From OLB9 sp041392785 (GTDB lineage: Bacteria; Bacteroidota; Bacteroidia; Chitinophagales; Saprospiraceae), in assembly GCA_041392785.1 (NCBI GenBank), contig JAWKLK010000007.1, positions 1-64,000 of the forward strand: a DNA stretch of 64,000 bases. The letters run 5' to 3'. The position numbers and the translations under genes were made by a program. Numbering within the stretch: position 1 is the first letter of the stretch; every line of letters begins with the position of its first letter. The notes below the pieces were generated by a model. The model saw only the letters and a program-made list of their open reading frames with translations. It was not told where the DNA came from and made no database searches. Of the stretch, positions 19,430-28,035 are shown piece by piece.

Positions 19430-20197
19430 ATGAGCATATCTAAAAAATTTATTCCATCGAAAAAAACGTACTCAGTAACGTTTTCTTATCCTGTGGCTTC
19501 TAATCTCGAAGCAAAAGAAGTGAAAGTATTAGGTGATTTCAATAATTGGGATCCTGCATTGGCACCTAAAATGAAAAAAACAAAATCTGACTTTAGTGTA
19601 AGCATCGAATTGACTGAAGGAAGATATGAATTTAGATATTTTATTGATAACAAATCTTGGGATAATGATTTTGCAGCTGATGGCTATGTAAGATCTCCAT
19701 TCATAGGAATTGAAAACAGTGTCTTATTTGTTGAGCCAGCACCTTTGAAACCATCTAAAACTCCAACAGCTAAGAAGGAAGTAAAAATAGCAACTGAGAA
19801 GGCAGCTCCAAAAGCAAAAGTTGTAAAAGTTAAAACTGAAAAACCAGCTCCAATAGCAAAAGTAGCTAAAGTTACTGCTCCGAAAGTTAAAGTTGAAAAA
19901 GCAGTAACTTCTCCAAAAGTTAGCAAAGCTGTAGCAACAAAAGCAGATGATTTGACCAAAATTGAAGGAATCGGACCAAAAATTGCTGGATTGTTGACAG
20001 ACAATGGTGTAGCAACCTTCGTTGCTCTATCTACATCAAAACCGGAAACATTAAAATCAATTTTGGATAAAGGAGGTTCAAGAATGCAGATGCATGATCC
20101 TACTACATGGCCTGCCCAAGCAAAACTTGCAGCAAATGGTAGTTGGGATGAGCTCAAAAAGTTACAAGATGAATTAAAAGGTGGCAGGAAAGCTTAA
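19430..20197 (+). CDS. CBM48/AMPK-like glycogen-binding domain fused to a helix-hairpin-helix domain
   Basis: 255 residues in three parts. Residues ~12-95 are an early-set/CBM48 (AMPK glycogen-binding-like) domain: VKVLGDFNNWDPALAPKMKK, EGRYEFRYFIDNKSW. Residues ~100-175 are a Lys/Ala/Pro-rich linker built from repeated short VKxxKAAP-type units. Residues ~178-255 are a helix-hairpin-helix module (LTKIEGIGPKIAGLLTDNG, then MHDPTTWPAQAKLA and LKKLQDELKGG). No signal peptide is present, so the protein should be cytoplasmic. CBM48 domains bind alpha-glucans or act as protein-interaction domains, while HHH modules bind nucleic acid. I recall the same HHH tail on ribosomal protein L21 of Bacteroidota. 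The combined function is unknown. Confidence 0.8.
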   Translation: MSISKKFIPSKKTYSVTFSYPVASNLEAKEVKVLGDFNNWDPALAPKMKKTKSDFSVSIELTEGRYEFRYFIDNKSWDNDFAADGYVRSPFIGIENSVLFVEPAPLKPSKTPTAKKEVKIATEKAAPKAKVVKVKTEKPAPIAKVAKVTAPKVKVEKAVTSPKVSKAVATKADDLTKIEGIGPKIAGLLTDNGVATFVALSTSKPETLKSILDKGGSRMQMHDPTTWPAQAKLAANGSWDELKKLQDELKGGRKA

Positions 20198-20232
20198 TTT
20201 GCTTCTGCACTGACTCTCAAATTATATCAATC

Positions 20233-20270
20233 AGAAACAGCGTTTTGTGGAAACTTAAAACGCTGTTTTG
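20233..20270. terminator. Bidirectional terminator
   Basis: A perfect 12-bp inverted repeat (AAACAGCGTTTT / AAAACGCTGTTT, 10-nt loop, 20235-20246 and 20257-20268) sits between two convergent genes. A and T flanks on both sides let it end transcription from either direction. Confidence 0.85.
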
Positions 20271-20272
20271 AT

Positions 20273-21205
20273 TTAGTTCCTAAGTTTTTTTAAGACAATA
20301 TTGTCAGAATCTATTTTATTTTGCAAAAAATGTTGGTCTAGATCATTTATGATAATCAGGCTGCCATCGTTTTTTATGATATACGTTTGATAGCCAAAAG
20401 ACTTGAGAGTTTCTACCGCTTTTTTATGTGGGTGATTGTGTCTTTCTTGGGAAATATATTCCATCATTATCGTCAAGTCGTATTTTGAATGAAGGTTTTG
20501 CATGCCTTTTACAACTTCAAATTCTCCGCCTTCCACATCAATTTTAATCATATTTGGAATCAATTCATGTTCTTCAATCAAAGTGGAAACAGTGTTTGTG
20601 TTCAGCTCGACTTCATTAGGAGGATAGTTTTGAAACCAGTCACTATCCTTATATTGTTCAATAGAGAATGAATTGTACTCAGAATATAAATTGGGGAATT
20701 CATAAAATATTCTTTTTGCTACCGAGTCAGATACCAAAGTATGAATGCACACCTGATTTGCCTGACTGCTACAGTTTTTTTTCAAAACTTCATATGTTTT
20801 TGGTGAAGCTTCGATGCTAAGCACTTTTCCTGAATTGCTCACAAGAGCTACGGCTAAAGCACTAAAATATCCATAATGTGCCCCAATGTCAATAAAGTGA
20901 TGCGAAGTTTTTAAATTCAAAAGGATATATCTAGCTAATCTTATTTCAGAAGAGTGAGATTTGCCTCTTGTCAAAAAGATATCCAATGATGCGGGAAGTT
21001 TGATATGTAAGGTCGTATCAAAAAAAGTCTTTGTGGTAACATTAAATTCTTGCTTGGTTAATTTATACCATATCTTGGAATACAATATTCCAAAAGTATA
21101 TTTAATAGGATTGTATAAAAACCTATTCAGTTTCGAACCATTAGCCAATTTTTCCAGCTTATCTAATGCTTTTAACCATTCGGTATTGGACATATTAACT
21201 ACCAT
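20273..21205 (-). CDS. FkbM family methyltransferase
   Basis: 310 residues. The SAM-binding motif I is HHFIDIGAHYGYFSALAVAL near residue 107, followed by the acidic VLSIEASPKTYEVL. The FkbM signature MIKIDVEGGEFEVVKGM lies near 220-237, and the C-terminal LKSFGYQTYII strand is also typical. FkbM enzymes O-methylate small molecules and glycans. A basic N-terminal ~80 residues precedes the catalytic fold, with no clear signal peptide or membrane helix. An in-frame ATG 12 nt further in (MSNTEWLKAL) is an equally good start. The gene is single and ends at the shared terminator. Confidence 0.86.
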   Translation of the reverse strand: MVVNMSNTEWLKALDKLEKLANGSKLNRFLYNPIKYTFGILYSKIWYKLTKQEFNVTTKTFFDTTLHIKLPASLDIFLTRGKSHSSEIRLARYILLNLKTSHHFIDIGAHYGYFSALAVALVSNSGKVLSIEASPKTYEVLKKNCSSQANQVCIHTLVSDSVAKRIFYEFPNLYSEYNSFSIEQYKDSDWFQNYPPNEVELNTNTVSTLIEEHELIPNMIKIDVEGGEFEVVKGMQNLHSKYDLTIMMEYISQERHNHPHKKAVETLKSFGYQTYIIKNDGSLIIINDLDQHFLQNKIDSDNIVLKKLRN

Positions 21206-21315
21206 TTGAAGTGTAAAGGTAAAATTTATAAGTTAGAACAACACTTTGAAAATACAATCAGTTAAATTCATTTCATTTTTATTATTTTTACCATTTTATA
21301 TATTATCTGGCAATC

Positions 21316-22404
21316 ATGAGATCAAATTCCTTTGGCAAAGTATTTACCATTACCACTTATGGAGAATCGCATGGTCTCAGTATTGGAGTTGTTATTGATG
21401 GGTGTCCGCCTGGATTGAAAGTTGATTTGGATTTTCTCCAGAAGGAAATGTCAAGGCGTAGGCCCGGCCAATCCAAATTTGTAACTGATAGACATGAAAC
21501 AGATGAAGCTGAAATAATAAGTGGTTTATTTGATGGTGTCACCACAGGATCACCAATCCATATCAGTGTCAAAAATAAGGATCAGAAATCAAAAGATTAT
21601 ACACCTATCAAAGATATTTTCAGGCCATCACATGCTGATTATACTTATGAAAAAAAATTCGGAATTCGAGATGCCAATGGTGGAGGAAGATCTTCAGCAC
21701 GTGAGACGGCAGCGCGCGTTGCAGCAGGAGCTATAGCAAAGCAATTACTTGCAAAAATTGGCGTTAATATCACAGGGTTTGTGTCTCAGATTGGATGTAT
21801 ATCTATGAATCCTGAATTGGTATTTTCAGCAGACGATGTCGAAGCAAGTGTATTACGCTGCCCAGATAGACAAGCTGAAATACATATGAAAAATGCCATT
21901 TTAGAAGTCAAAGATGCAGGTGATTCTTTGGGCGGTCACGTGTCTTGTATTATTGATAATGTACCTGTAGGGTGGGGAAGTCCTGTTTTCGACAAATTGC
22001 ATGCCGATCTGGGTAAAGCCATGCTCTCCATCCCAGCTTGTAAGGGATTTGAAATCGGTAGTGGTTTTGAAGGTAGTACATTGAAAGGTTCACAACACAA
22101 TGATCAGTTTAAAGTAGTGGATGGACGTACCATTACCTCTACGAACCATTCTGGTGGGATTCAAGGTGGTATTTCTAATGGGATGCCTATAACATTTCGT
22201 GTTGCATTCAAGCCGGTGAGTTCTATCAAACTACCACAATCTACTATCGATAAGTCTGGAACTGAAACAATTTTTGCCTTGGAAGGACGCCATGACCCTT
22301 GTGTTGTACCACGCGCAGTTCCTATTGTAGAAGCTATGGCCGCCCTTGTCTTGGTAGATCATTGGTTAATGTCGAAAACAGTCTTTAACGTTAGTGGGAT
22401 GTAA
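21316..22404 (+). CDS. aroC: Chorismate synthase
   Basis: 362 residues, the usual length. Motifs include GKVFTITTYGESHG at the N-terminus, RRRPGQSKFVTDRHETDE near 50-65, the FMN/EPSP-binding GGGRSSARETAARVAAGAIAK near 125-145, and GGISNGMPI...RHDPCVVPRAVP in the C-terminal third. The enzyme converts 5-enolpyruvylshikimate-3-phosphate to chorismate, the last shared step in aromatic amino acid synthesis. It is cytosolic and needs reduced FMN. No other shikimate genes are adjacent. Confidence 0.98.
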   Translation: MRSNSFGKVFTITTYGESHGLSIGVVIDGCPPGLKVDLDFLQKEMSRRRPGQSKFVTDRHETDEAEIISGLFDGVTTGSPIHISVKNKDQKSKDYTPIKDIFRPSHADYTYEKKFGIRDANGGGRSSARETAARVAAGAIAKQLLAKIGVNITGFVSQIGCISMNPELVFSADDVEASVLRCPDRQAEIHMKNAILEVKDAGDSLGGHVSCIIDNVPVGWGSPVFDKLHADLGKAMLSIPACKGFEIGSGFEGSTLKGSQHNDQFKVVDGRTITSTNHSGGIQGGISNGMPITFRVAFKPVSSIKLPQSTIDKSGTETIFALEGRHDPCVVPRAVPIVEAMAALVLVDHWLMSKTVFNVSGM

Positions 22405-22427
22405 GAATCTTTTAGCAGAATGAACTT

Positions 22428-22449
22428 CAACTTTCATAATGAAAGTTTT
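22428..22449. terminator. Bidirectional terminator-like hairpin between aroC and purB
   Basis: The inverted repeat AACTTTCAT-A-ATGAAAGTT (22429-22447) lies between the convergent stop codons and is followed by TTGG rather than a long T run. Position and symmetry suggest a weak shared terminator. Confidence 0.5.
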
Positions 22450-22452
22450 GGT

Positions 22453-23778
22453 CTAATAATACCCAACATAATTTTCAGGTGTCAAAGCAAGTAATGATGC
22501 TTTAACATTCTCAGACACATTCAGCGATGCAATAAAATCGTGCAAATCCTGTTTGCTGATATCTTTTTTTCCTCTTGTCAATCCTTTTAGGGTGTCATAA
22601 GGGTTGTCATAACCTTCCCTCCTTAGAATAGTTTGAATAGCTTCAGCTAAGACAGCCCAATTTGCATTGAGATCTCGTTGTATTGCATCTTTGTTGAGCT
22701 GAATTTTTTCCAACCCCCTCAATAAAGATGCGTATGCGATCAAACTATGTGCGAATGGGACACCTAAATTGCGCAAAACAGTGCTGTCTGTCAGGTCTCT
22801 CTGGAGTCGTGAGATCGGTAGTTTTTGAGAAAGATGATGAAAAATAGCATTTGCCACTCCTAAATTGCCTTCGGCATTTTCAAAGTCTATAGGATTGACC
22901 TTGTGCGGCATTGCCGATGATCCGACTTCCCCTGCTTTTATAGTTTGTGTGAAATATTCCAATGAAATGTATTGCCAAATGTCTCTACACAAATCTATCA
23001 ATATCGTATTTATTCTTTGCATAGCATCGCAGAACTCTGCAATATCATCATAGTGTGCGATCTGCGTCGTATATTGTGATCGATGCAGTCCTAAGCTTGC
23101 ACAAAATGCATCGGCAAAAACAGGCCAATTCTTATCAGGAAAAGCCACCTTATGTGCATTGAAATTGCCTGTAGCGCCACCAAATTTACAAAGCATCTGT
23201 ATATTTTTAAAGGCTGAAAACTGACCTTTTAGACGCTCCACAAAGACAGCTAATTCTTTTCCAACAGTAGTGGGAGATGCTGGTTGACCATGTGTTCTAG
23301 CTAGCATTGAAATTCCACGATATTCGTCAGATTTTAGATTCAATTTCTCAATGATACTTGTGATGTTTGGAAAAATAACATTGGTCAGTGCATGATGTAA
23401 AAATAGCGGTATGGCAGTGTTATTAATATCCTGTGACGTCAAACCAAAATGGATGAACTCTTTTATATTGGACAATTGGAGTGCTTCTAGCTTTTCACGG
23501 ATGAAATATTCTACTGCTTTGACATCATGATTAGTGATTTTCTCTATTTCTTTGACACGCCAAATATCAGCTTCTGTCATTTGCTGGATTGCTTCAATTT
23601 TTAATTGATCAGCTTCATTTATTACAAGGTTTGGCAGCCCAAATTTAGCTAATTGGATGAGATACTGCACTTCTATAATGATGCGATATCTGATCAGGGC
23701 TGCTTCAGAAAAATAAGATTGTAACGGTTCCGTGGTCTTGCTGTACCTGCCATCTATGGGCGAAATTGCAAAAATCAT
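22453..23778 (-). CDS. purB: Adenylosuccinate lyase
   Basis: 441 residues. The N-terminus AISPIDGRYSKTTEPL and the fumarase/ASL signature GSSAMPHKVNPIDFENAEGN near residue 285 identify the PurB branch of E. coli type. Other active-site stretches are THGQPASPTTVGKE near 160 and the catalytic-region motif HFGLTSQDINNTA near 115. The enzyme cleaves fumarate from SAICAR and from adenylosuccinate in purine synthesis. Its ATG overlaps the ppk1 stop by 4 nt (ATGA), so the two genes are translationally coupled. Confidence 0.97.
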   Translation of the reverse strand: MIFAISPIDGRYSKTTEPLQSYFSEAALIRYRIIIEVQYLIQLAKFGLPNLVINEADQLKIEAIQQMTEADIWRVKEIEKITNHDVKAVEYFIREKLEALQLSNIKEFIHFGLTSQDINNTAIPLFLHHALTNVIFPNITSIIEKLNLKSDEYRGISMLARTHGQPASPTTVGKELAVFVERLKGQFSAFKNIQMLCKFGGATGNFNAHKVAFPDKNWPVFADAFCASLGLHRSQYTTQIAHYDDIAEFCDAMQRINTILIDLCRDIWQYISLEYFTQTIKAGEVGSSAMPHKVNPIDFENAEGNLGVANAIFHHLSQKLPISRLQRDLTDSTVLRNLGVPFAHSLIAYASLLRGLEKIQLNKDAIQRDLNANWAVLAEAIQTILRREGYDNPYDTLKGLTRGKKDISKQDLHDFIASLNVSENVKASLLALTPENYVGYY

Positions 23779-25865
23779 TCTTTTATTGTTTCTTGATTAG
23801 AAGATACTAATTTGCTTTCTTCCAATCTTTTGATAAAATAATAGGTTTCAATTTGAGATCTCATGGCTATTTCATCTTCATTGATCTTGTAGATGTTATT
23901 TTGATTTTGGTCAAAAATTCTTGCTTTTACATTGTCATTCCACTGCAATTTCAAAATAGAAATAATGTTTTTGGCAATTTGTTTGTCAAAAACAGGAAAT
24001 AACGCTTCTACTCTGTAATGTAGATTTCTGACCATCCAATCAGCTGAAGAAAGGTAAACTTCTGAGTCACCTGCATTATGAAAGACAAAAATCCTTGCAT
24101 GCTCAAGGTATCTGTCTATAATAGAGATTGCTTCGATGTTTTCACTCATGCCTTTCACTCCCGGTATAAGACAATTGATTCCCCTAATGATGAGTTTTAT
24201 CCGCACACCAGCTTGGCTGGCATCATACAATAATTGGATCATCTCGGTATCCTGTAAACTATTCATTTTGATGATCATCTTGGCTTTCAGACCTGCCTTA
24301 GCATGAGCTATTTCTCTTTTAATCAAAGCAATAAACTTATCCTTTAAGTTAAAGAGTCCGACACCCATATACTCAAATGGTTGTAACGGTTGCTGTTGTG
24401 TTTCTAGGAAGGTAAATATTCTAGCCACTTCGGTTGTAATCCTTCGGTCAGCTGTAAAGATACCAATGTCAGAGTATAACTTTGCTGTGTCTTCATGAAA
24501 GTTGCCAGTGCCCAAATAGGCATAAATATTGGGTTTGCTATTCTCAAGTCGGCGCACCAATGCGAGTTTTGAGTGAACTTTATATCCTGGCATACTATAA
24601 TTGACCTGAACACCAGCTTTTTCAAGATTCTCACCCCAATTGAGATTGGCTTCTTCGTCAAATCTTGCTTTTACTTCTATGAAAGTGCTCACTTGTTTGC
24701 CACTTTTGACTGCCAATTTGATAGCCTCCATGATCCTAGATACTTTGGCGACTCTATATTGGATGATCTTGATATGGGTCACATCTGGATCAGATGCAGC
24801 ATCTTCAAAAAATTTAATGACCGATTCATAGTTATGATAAGGCGTCACAATGCAGTGGTCCTGCAAAGCGATGGCATCAAATATCGAATTACTATCTTCT
24901 AGTGAAGTGATATTTATGGGTGTCAAGACAGGATCTTTCAGATGTTTCAATCCGAAATCTGGAAATCGGAAAAAATCAGAATTGTTATGATACCTTCCTT
25001 CAGGCAATAAATCTACAGGTTTGATATCAAACACTTGCATCAAATAATGTAGGAAATGCTTAGGCATAATCCTGTCATACACCATTCGCGAAGTGACACC
25101 GATATTTCTTTTTGAAAGACTTTTCTTAATTTTATTAATTAAATCTCCTTCAAATTCATCTTCTATATATAATTCTGCATCCCTCGTAATTTTTATCGAG
25201 TACGAATCCACTATGTCAAATCCTGGAAAAATATACCTGACCGTATATCTGACTACATCATCTAATATTATAATATTTTTGGTGTTCTGATTTGGACTCG
25301 GAATTTCTAAAAACCGTGGTAAGTGATCTGACGGTATTTTTACTATGGCATATTGTGGTACAGATTCCGGCGCATCCTTCTTTTTTAGATACAATGCAAG
25401 ATAGAGGGCACCATTATTAAGGAAAGGTTTGATACTCTTTCCATCTAGAATTACTGGCTGTACGAATGGTAGTAAATATTCATCAAAATAGGTATTGATA
25501 AACTGAATTTGCTCTTCGTTTAATTTGTGCCAGGAAACTATATGAATATTATTTTTAGCTAATTCAGGTAAAATATTATTTTCAAATATTCTTGTAAATT
25601 CTGTTTGATGTACGTTGGCGATTTTTAGTAATTGTTTTAGAATGTTTTGTGGAGAGTACTCCAATGTTTTAATAGTAACCTTGTCAGTTTGTGAAAGATT
25701 TCTATAATTTGCGACTCTGATCCTAAAAAACTCATCTAAATTGGAAGAATAAATAGCTAGAAACTTCAATCTCTCAAGCAAAGGGACCGAAATATCAGCA
25801 GCTTCTTGAAGCACTCTATAATTGAACGAGAGCCAGCTTATATCTCTATTAATTATTTTTGTCAT
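23775..25865 (-). CDS. ppk1: Polyphosphate kinase 1
   Basis: 696 residues, the standard PPK1 length. It begins NRDISWLSFNYRVLQEA, typical of PPK1 N-termini. The autophosphorylated histidine lies in the GYKVHSKLALV motif near residue 431. The second conserved histidine region is ARIFVFHNAGDSEVYLSSADWM near 585-605. The Arg/Glu-rich VKARFDEEANLNW is also present. PPK1 reversibly makes inorganic polyphosphate from ATP at the membrane. It is the first gene of a two-gene unit with purB, a link that puts ATP consumption beside adenylate synthesis. Confidence 0.97.
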   Translation of the reverse strand: MTKIINRDISWLSFNYRVLQEAADISVPLLERLKFLAIYSSNLDEFFRIRVANYRNLSQTDKVTIKTLEYSPQNILKQLLKIANVHQTEFTRIFENNILPELAKNNIHIVSWHKLNEEQIQFINTYFDEYLLPFVQPVILDGKSIKPFLNNGALYLALYLKKKDAPESVPQYAIVKIPSDHLPRFLEIPSPNQNTKNIIILDDVVRYTVRYIFPGFDIVDSYSIKITRDAELYIEDEFEGDLINKIKKSLSKRNIGVTSRMVYDRIMPKHFLHYLMQVFDIKPVDLLPEGRYHNNSDFFRFPDFGLKHLKDPVLTPINITSLEDSNSIFDAIALQDHCIVTPYHNYESVIKFFEDAASDPDVTHIKIIQYRVAKVSRIMEAIKLAVKSGKQVSTFIEVKARFDEEANLNWGENLEKAGVQVNYSMPGYKVHSKLALVRRLENSKPNIYAYLGTGNFHEDTAKLYSDIGIFTADRRITTEVARIFTFLETQQQPLQPFEYMGVGLFNLKDKFIALIKREIAHAKAGLKAKMIIKMNSLQDTEMIQLLYDASQAGVRIKLIIRGINCLIPGVKGMSENIEAISIIDRYLEHARIFVFHNAGDSEVYLSSADWMVRNLHYRVEALFPVFDKQIAKNIISILKLQWNDNVKARIFDQNQNNIYKINEDEIAMRSQIETYYFIKRLEESKLVSSNQETIKE

Positions 25866-26037
25866 ACAACTTAATACTGCTGCAAAATTGACAATAATAA
25901 ATATAAAAGCAGAATTTATTCTTAAAAATTAACATATAAGGATATTTCGGAAAGATTCATTGCAGTGTTAAACTTTGTTAATCATAAAGTTAAATGCTTG
26001 ATTTTTAAGAATTTTGCGATCAGTTATAGACCATGTA

Positions 26038-27441
26038 ATGTGTATAAGACCTAAATTTTACATTTCCATTCTTTATTTAGTGATAGTATTTATGTCACTA
26101 AGTTCTTGTAAAAGGAATGTTTCAATTTTTTCAAATGAAACCACTATAATTCAAGGAAAAATTACATCTCTGCCATCATCAAAAATAACATTTATAGGTG
26201 GAGGTTCTCAAACATTCTATGCAAGTGAATCCGGTGATTTTCTTTTTAAGTCAAATATATCCAGATCAGGTATTTATCGTCTAATTATCGAAGAAAAGGA
26301 AGTTTTGTTTTTTGTTAAGCCAGGTGATAGTATAAGTTTGGTTTCTGATTTTAGAACTTTGCAAAAAAATGCCATTTTTAAGGGTTCCCACAGTCTTGAA
26401 AATAGCTTCTTAAGTGAGATGTTTTCTCATAAAGGTGAAATTTTTGTGGATGATTATTTATCCCAATTTTCATTGCCTTATGATAGTTTTTCAATTATAG
26501 CCGATCAACGCGATGATTTTTTGACGCAAAATGTACAAGAATTTCAAAAGAAAAATGGAACTTTTGCTGAATCCTTTAATGCATTGATCATGAAAGATAT
26601 TGCTTTTGAAAATGCAAAGTTCAGACTTTCATATCCCATTAATAAGAAGGTAATGTTTAAGGATAGTATTTTACTTCCTGAGACGTACGAAAGCTTTTTG
26701 CAGAATTTGGATATAGATAATCCAGAAAATTTTCTTGTTCCTTCATTTGAAGAGTTCATATTACTCTATGTGGATTACCTTAATTACATAAAAAATGAAG
26801 CTGAAATTCCATCGTTGATGACTAAATGGCATAAAATTGATGAGACTTTTACCAATGAAAGAATCAGAAATTTTTTATTCCATAATGTTTTTTTGGAAGC
26901 AGCTGATTTAGATTTCGATGCATTTCAGAATATTGCATTTGTACATGAGGATTTTCAAAAAGATACCTCTTTTTTGAGACAAGAAAAGAGATTAATTGAT
27001 GCATTAGAACATCTGATGGAAGGCAAAGTAGCCCCACAAATTATTGCCAGAGATATAAATTCGAATGAAGTCAATATCACTTCTTTTAATGGTAAATACA
27101 AGTATATTGATGTGTGGGCGACTTGGTGCGAACCCTGTATAAAAGAAATGCCTAATCTTGATGAACTACAATCACGATATAAAGAATTACCAATCGCATT
27201 TCTCAGTATTTCTATTGATGATAATGAAAAAGTCTGGAAATCATTTATTAAAAAGAAGGGTGTGAAGGGTACACATTTGCGTGTTGATGGAGGGTGGAAT
27301 TCAGACTTGGCTACAAAATTTAATATTGAATCTATTCCAAGATTTATTTTTCTTGATAAAGAAAATAATATCATCAATGCCAATGCCCCAAGGCCTTCTG
27401 ATGTTAGATTGCATCAAATTTTTGAAAAGTATTTGTACTGA
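26038..27441 (+). CDS. TlpA-like thiol-disulfide oxidoreductase lipoprotein
   Basis: 467 residues from the ATG at 26038; the in-frame TTG at 26014 adds only eight residues and is unlikely. The N-terminus CIRPKFYISILYLVIVFMSLSSC ends in a lipobox (LSSC), so the protein is probably a periplasm-facing lipoprotein. Residues ~25-120 resemble the DUF4369-type domain (IQGKITSLPSSKITFIGG) found before TlpA domains in Bacteroidota. The middle is helical. Residues ~330-467 are a thioredoxin fold with the redox motif ATWCEPCIKEMPNL (CxxC = CEPC) and the cis-proline strand IESIPRFIFLD. Likely role: reduction of periplasmic disulfides, possibly in cytochrome c maturation. It is monocistronic. Confidence 0.88.
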   Translation: MCIRPKFYISILYLVIVFMSLSSCKRNVSIFSNETTIIQGKITSLPSSKITFIGGGSQTFYASESGDFLFKSNISRSGIYRLIIEEKEVLFFVKPGDSISLVSDFRTLQKNAIFKGSHSLENSFLSEMFSHKGEIFVDDYLSQFSLPYDSFSIIADQRDDFLTQNVQEFQKKNGTFAESFNALIMKDIAFENAKFRLSYPINKKVMFKDSILLPETYESFLQNLDIDNPENFLVPSFEEFILLYVDYLNYIKNEAEIPSLMTKWHKIDETFTNERIRNFLFHNVFLEAADLDFDAFQNIAFVHEDFQKDTSFLRQEKRLIDALEHLMEGKVAPQIIARDINSNEVNITSFNGKYKYIDVWATWCEPCIKEMPNLDELQSRYKELPIAFLSISIDDNEKVWKSFIKKKGVKGTHLRVDGGWNSDLATKFNIESIPRFIFLDKENNIINANAPRPSDVRLHQIFEKYLY

Positions 27442-27577
27442 TCAAATTGTCATCTTGAAAGTATAAATGAAGTTCTAATTGGGTTAGTCTGTCTAGTTAG
27501 AATTTTAATATGTTACCTTTAGCTCAGTCCATTCGACTCCTGAATAGTCATGTATTTAGTTAAATGTTTCTTAAATG

Positions 27578-27593
27578 TACGAAATTATTCGTA
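27578..27593. promoter_or_regulatory. BlaI-type operator, upstream copy
   Basis: The inverted repeat TACGAA-ATTA-TTCGTA (6-bp arms, 4-nt spacer) lies 30 bp, about three helical turns, upstream of a second related palindrome. Both precede a BlaI-family repressor gene. Confidence 0.65.
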
Positions 27594-27599
27594 GGATAT

Positions 27600-27631
27600 A
27601 TTGCTATTACGAAAAGTTTCGTATATCTTTG
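27600..27631 (+). promoter_or_regulatory. Promoter of the blaI-M56-PDZ operon with embedded operator
   Basis: A -7 element TATCTTTG at 27624-27631 is preceded by ATTG at 27600-27603 with 20 nt between, an acceptable Bacteroidota promoter. The palindrome TACGAAA-AG-TTTCGTA (27608-27623, 7-bp arms) fills almost the whole gap between the two elements. A dimeric repressor bound there should block RNA polymerase. The ATG of the repressor is 25 nt downstream. Confidence 0.65.
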
Positions 27632-27656
27632 TACAATTAATATAAAATACATTGAA

Positions 27657-28034
27657 ATGCCAAAATTCAAGCCAACAGATGCCGAAATGGAAATTCTCCA
27701 ATTATTATGGGAGAAAGAAACCGCTTCTGTGCGTGAAATAAATGATAAACTCAATGAAAAAAGAGAAGTCGGATATACCACCACTCTCAAACTGATGCAA
27801 ATCATGCATGAAAAAGGTATGGTCAAAAGGGATACTGCAGCCAGATCACATATCTATGCGGCTGTAGCCAAAGAACACGATACAAAAAATACGCTTATCC
27901 AAGACTTTGTAGACATTGCTTTCAATGGGTCAGCTATGAGCCTTGTGATGCAAGCACTTGGTAATGCAAGTTCTTCCCAAAGTGAACTTGACGAACTCAA
28001 AGAACTTATTTCAAAACTCGAACAAAAATCTTGA
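27657..28034 (+). CDS. BlaI/MecI/CopY family transcriptional repressor
   Basis: 125 residues from ATG 27657 (MPKFKPTDAEMEILQLLW). Upstream in-frame codons to 27564 run through the operator and promoter and can be excluded. The winged helix shows the family signature: EMEILQLLWEKETASVREINDKL, then the wing GYTTTLKLMQIMHEKGMVKRD. A dimerisation/cleavage region follows (NTLIQDFVDIAFNGSAMSLVMQAL). BlaI-type repressors are released by proteolysis triggered by a membrane M56 sensor, which is the next gene. Two nearby palindromes are the expected binding sites, so the operon is probably autoregulated. Confidence 0.93.
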   Translation: MPKFKPTDAEMEILQLLWEKETASVREINDKLNEKREVGYTTTLKLMQIMHEKGMVKRDTAARSHIYAAVAKEHDTKNTLIQDFVDIAFNGSAMSLVMQALGNASSSQSELDELKELISKLEQKS

Positions 28035-28035
28035 T

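Noticed and set aside
19740..19950. Short A/G-rich repeats in the linker of the CBM48-like/HHH gene
   Set aside because: They encode VKxxKAAP-type linker units and are coding low complexity, not a separate repeat.
19684..20157. 157-codon antisense frame in the CBM48-like/HHH gene
   Set aside because: It is a shadow of the biased Lys/Ala/Pro-rich codons in the real gene; its own product is Ala/Thr/Phe-rich without a family.
27564..27656. Longer BlaI start at 27564
   Set aside because: It runs through the operators and promoter, and BlaI proteins begin near MPKFKPTDAE.
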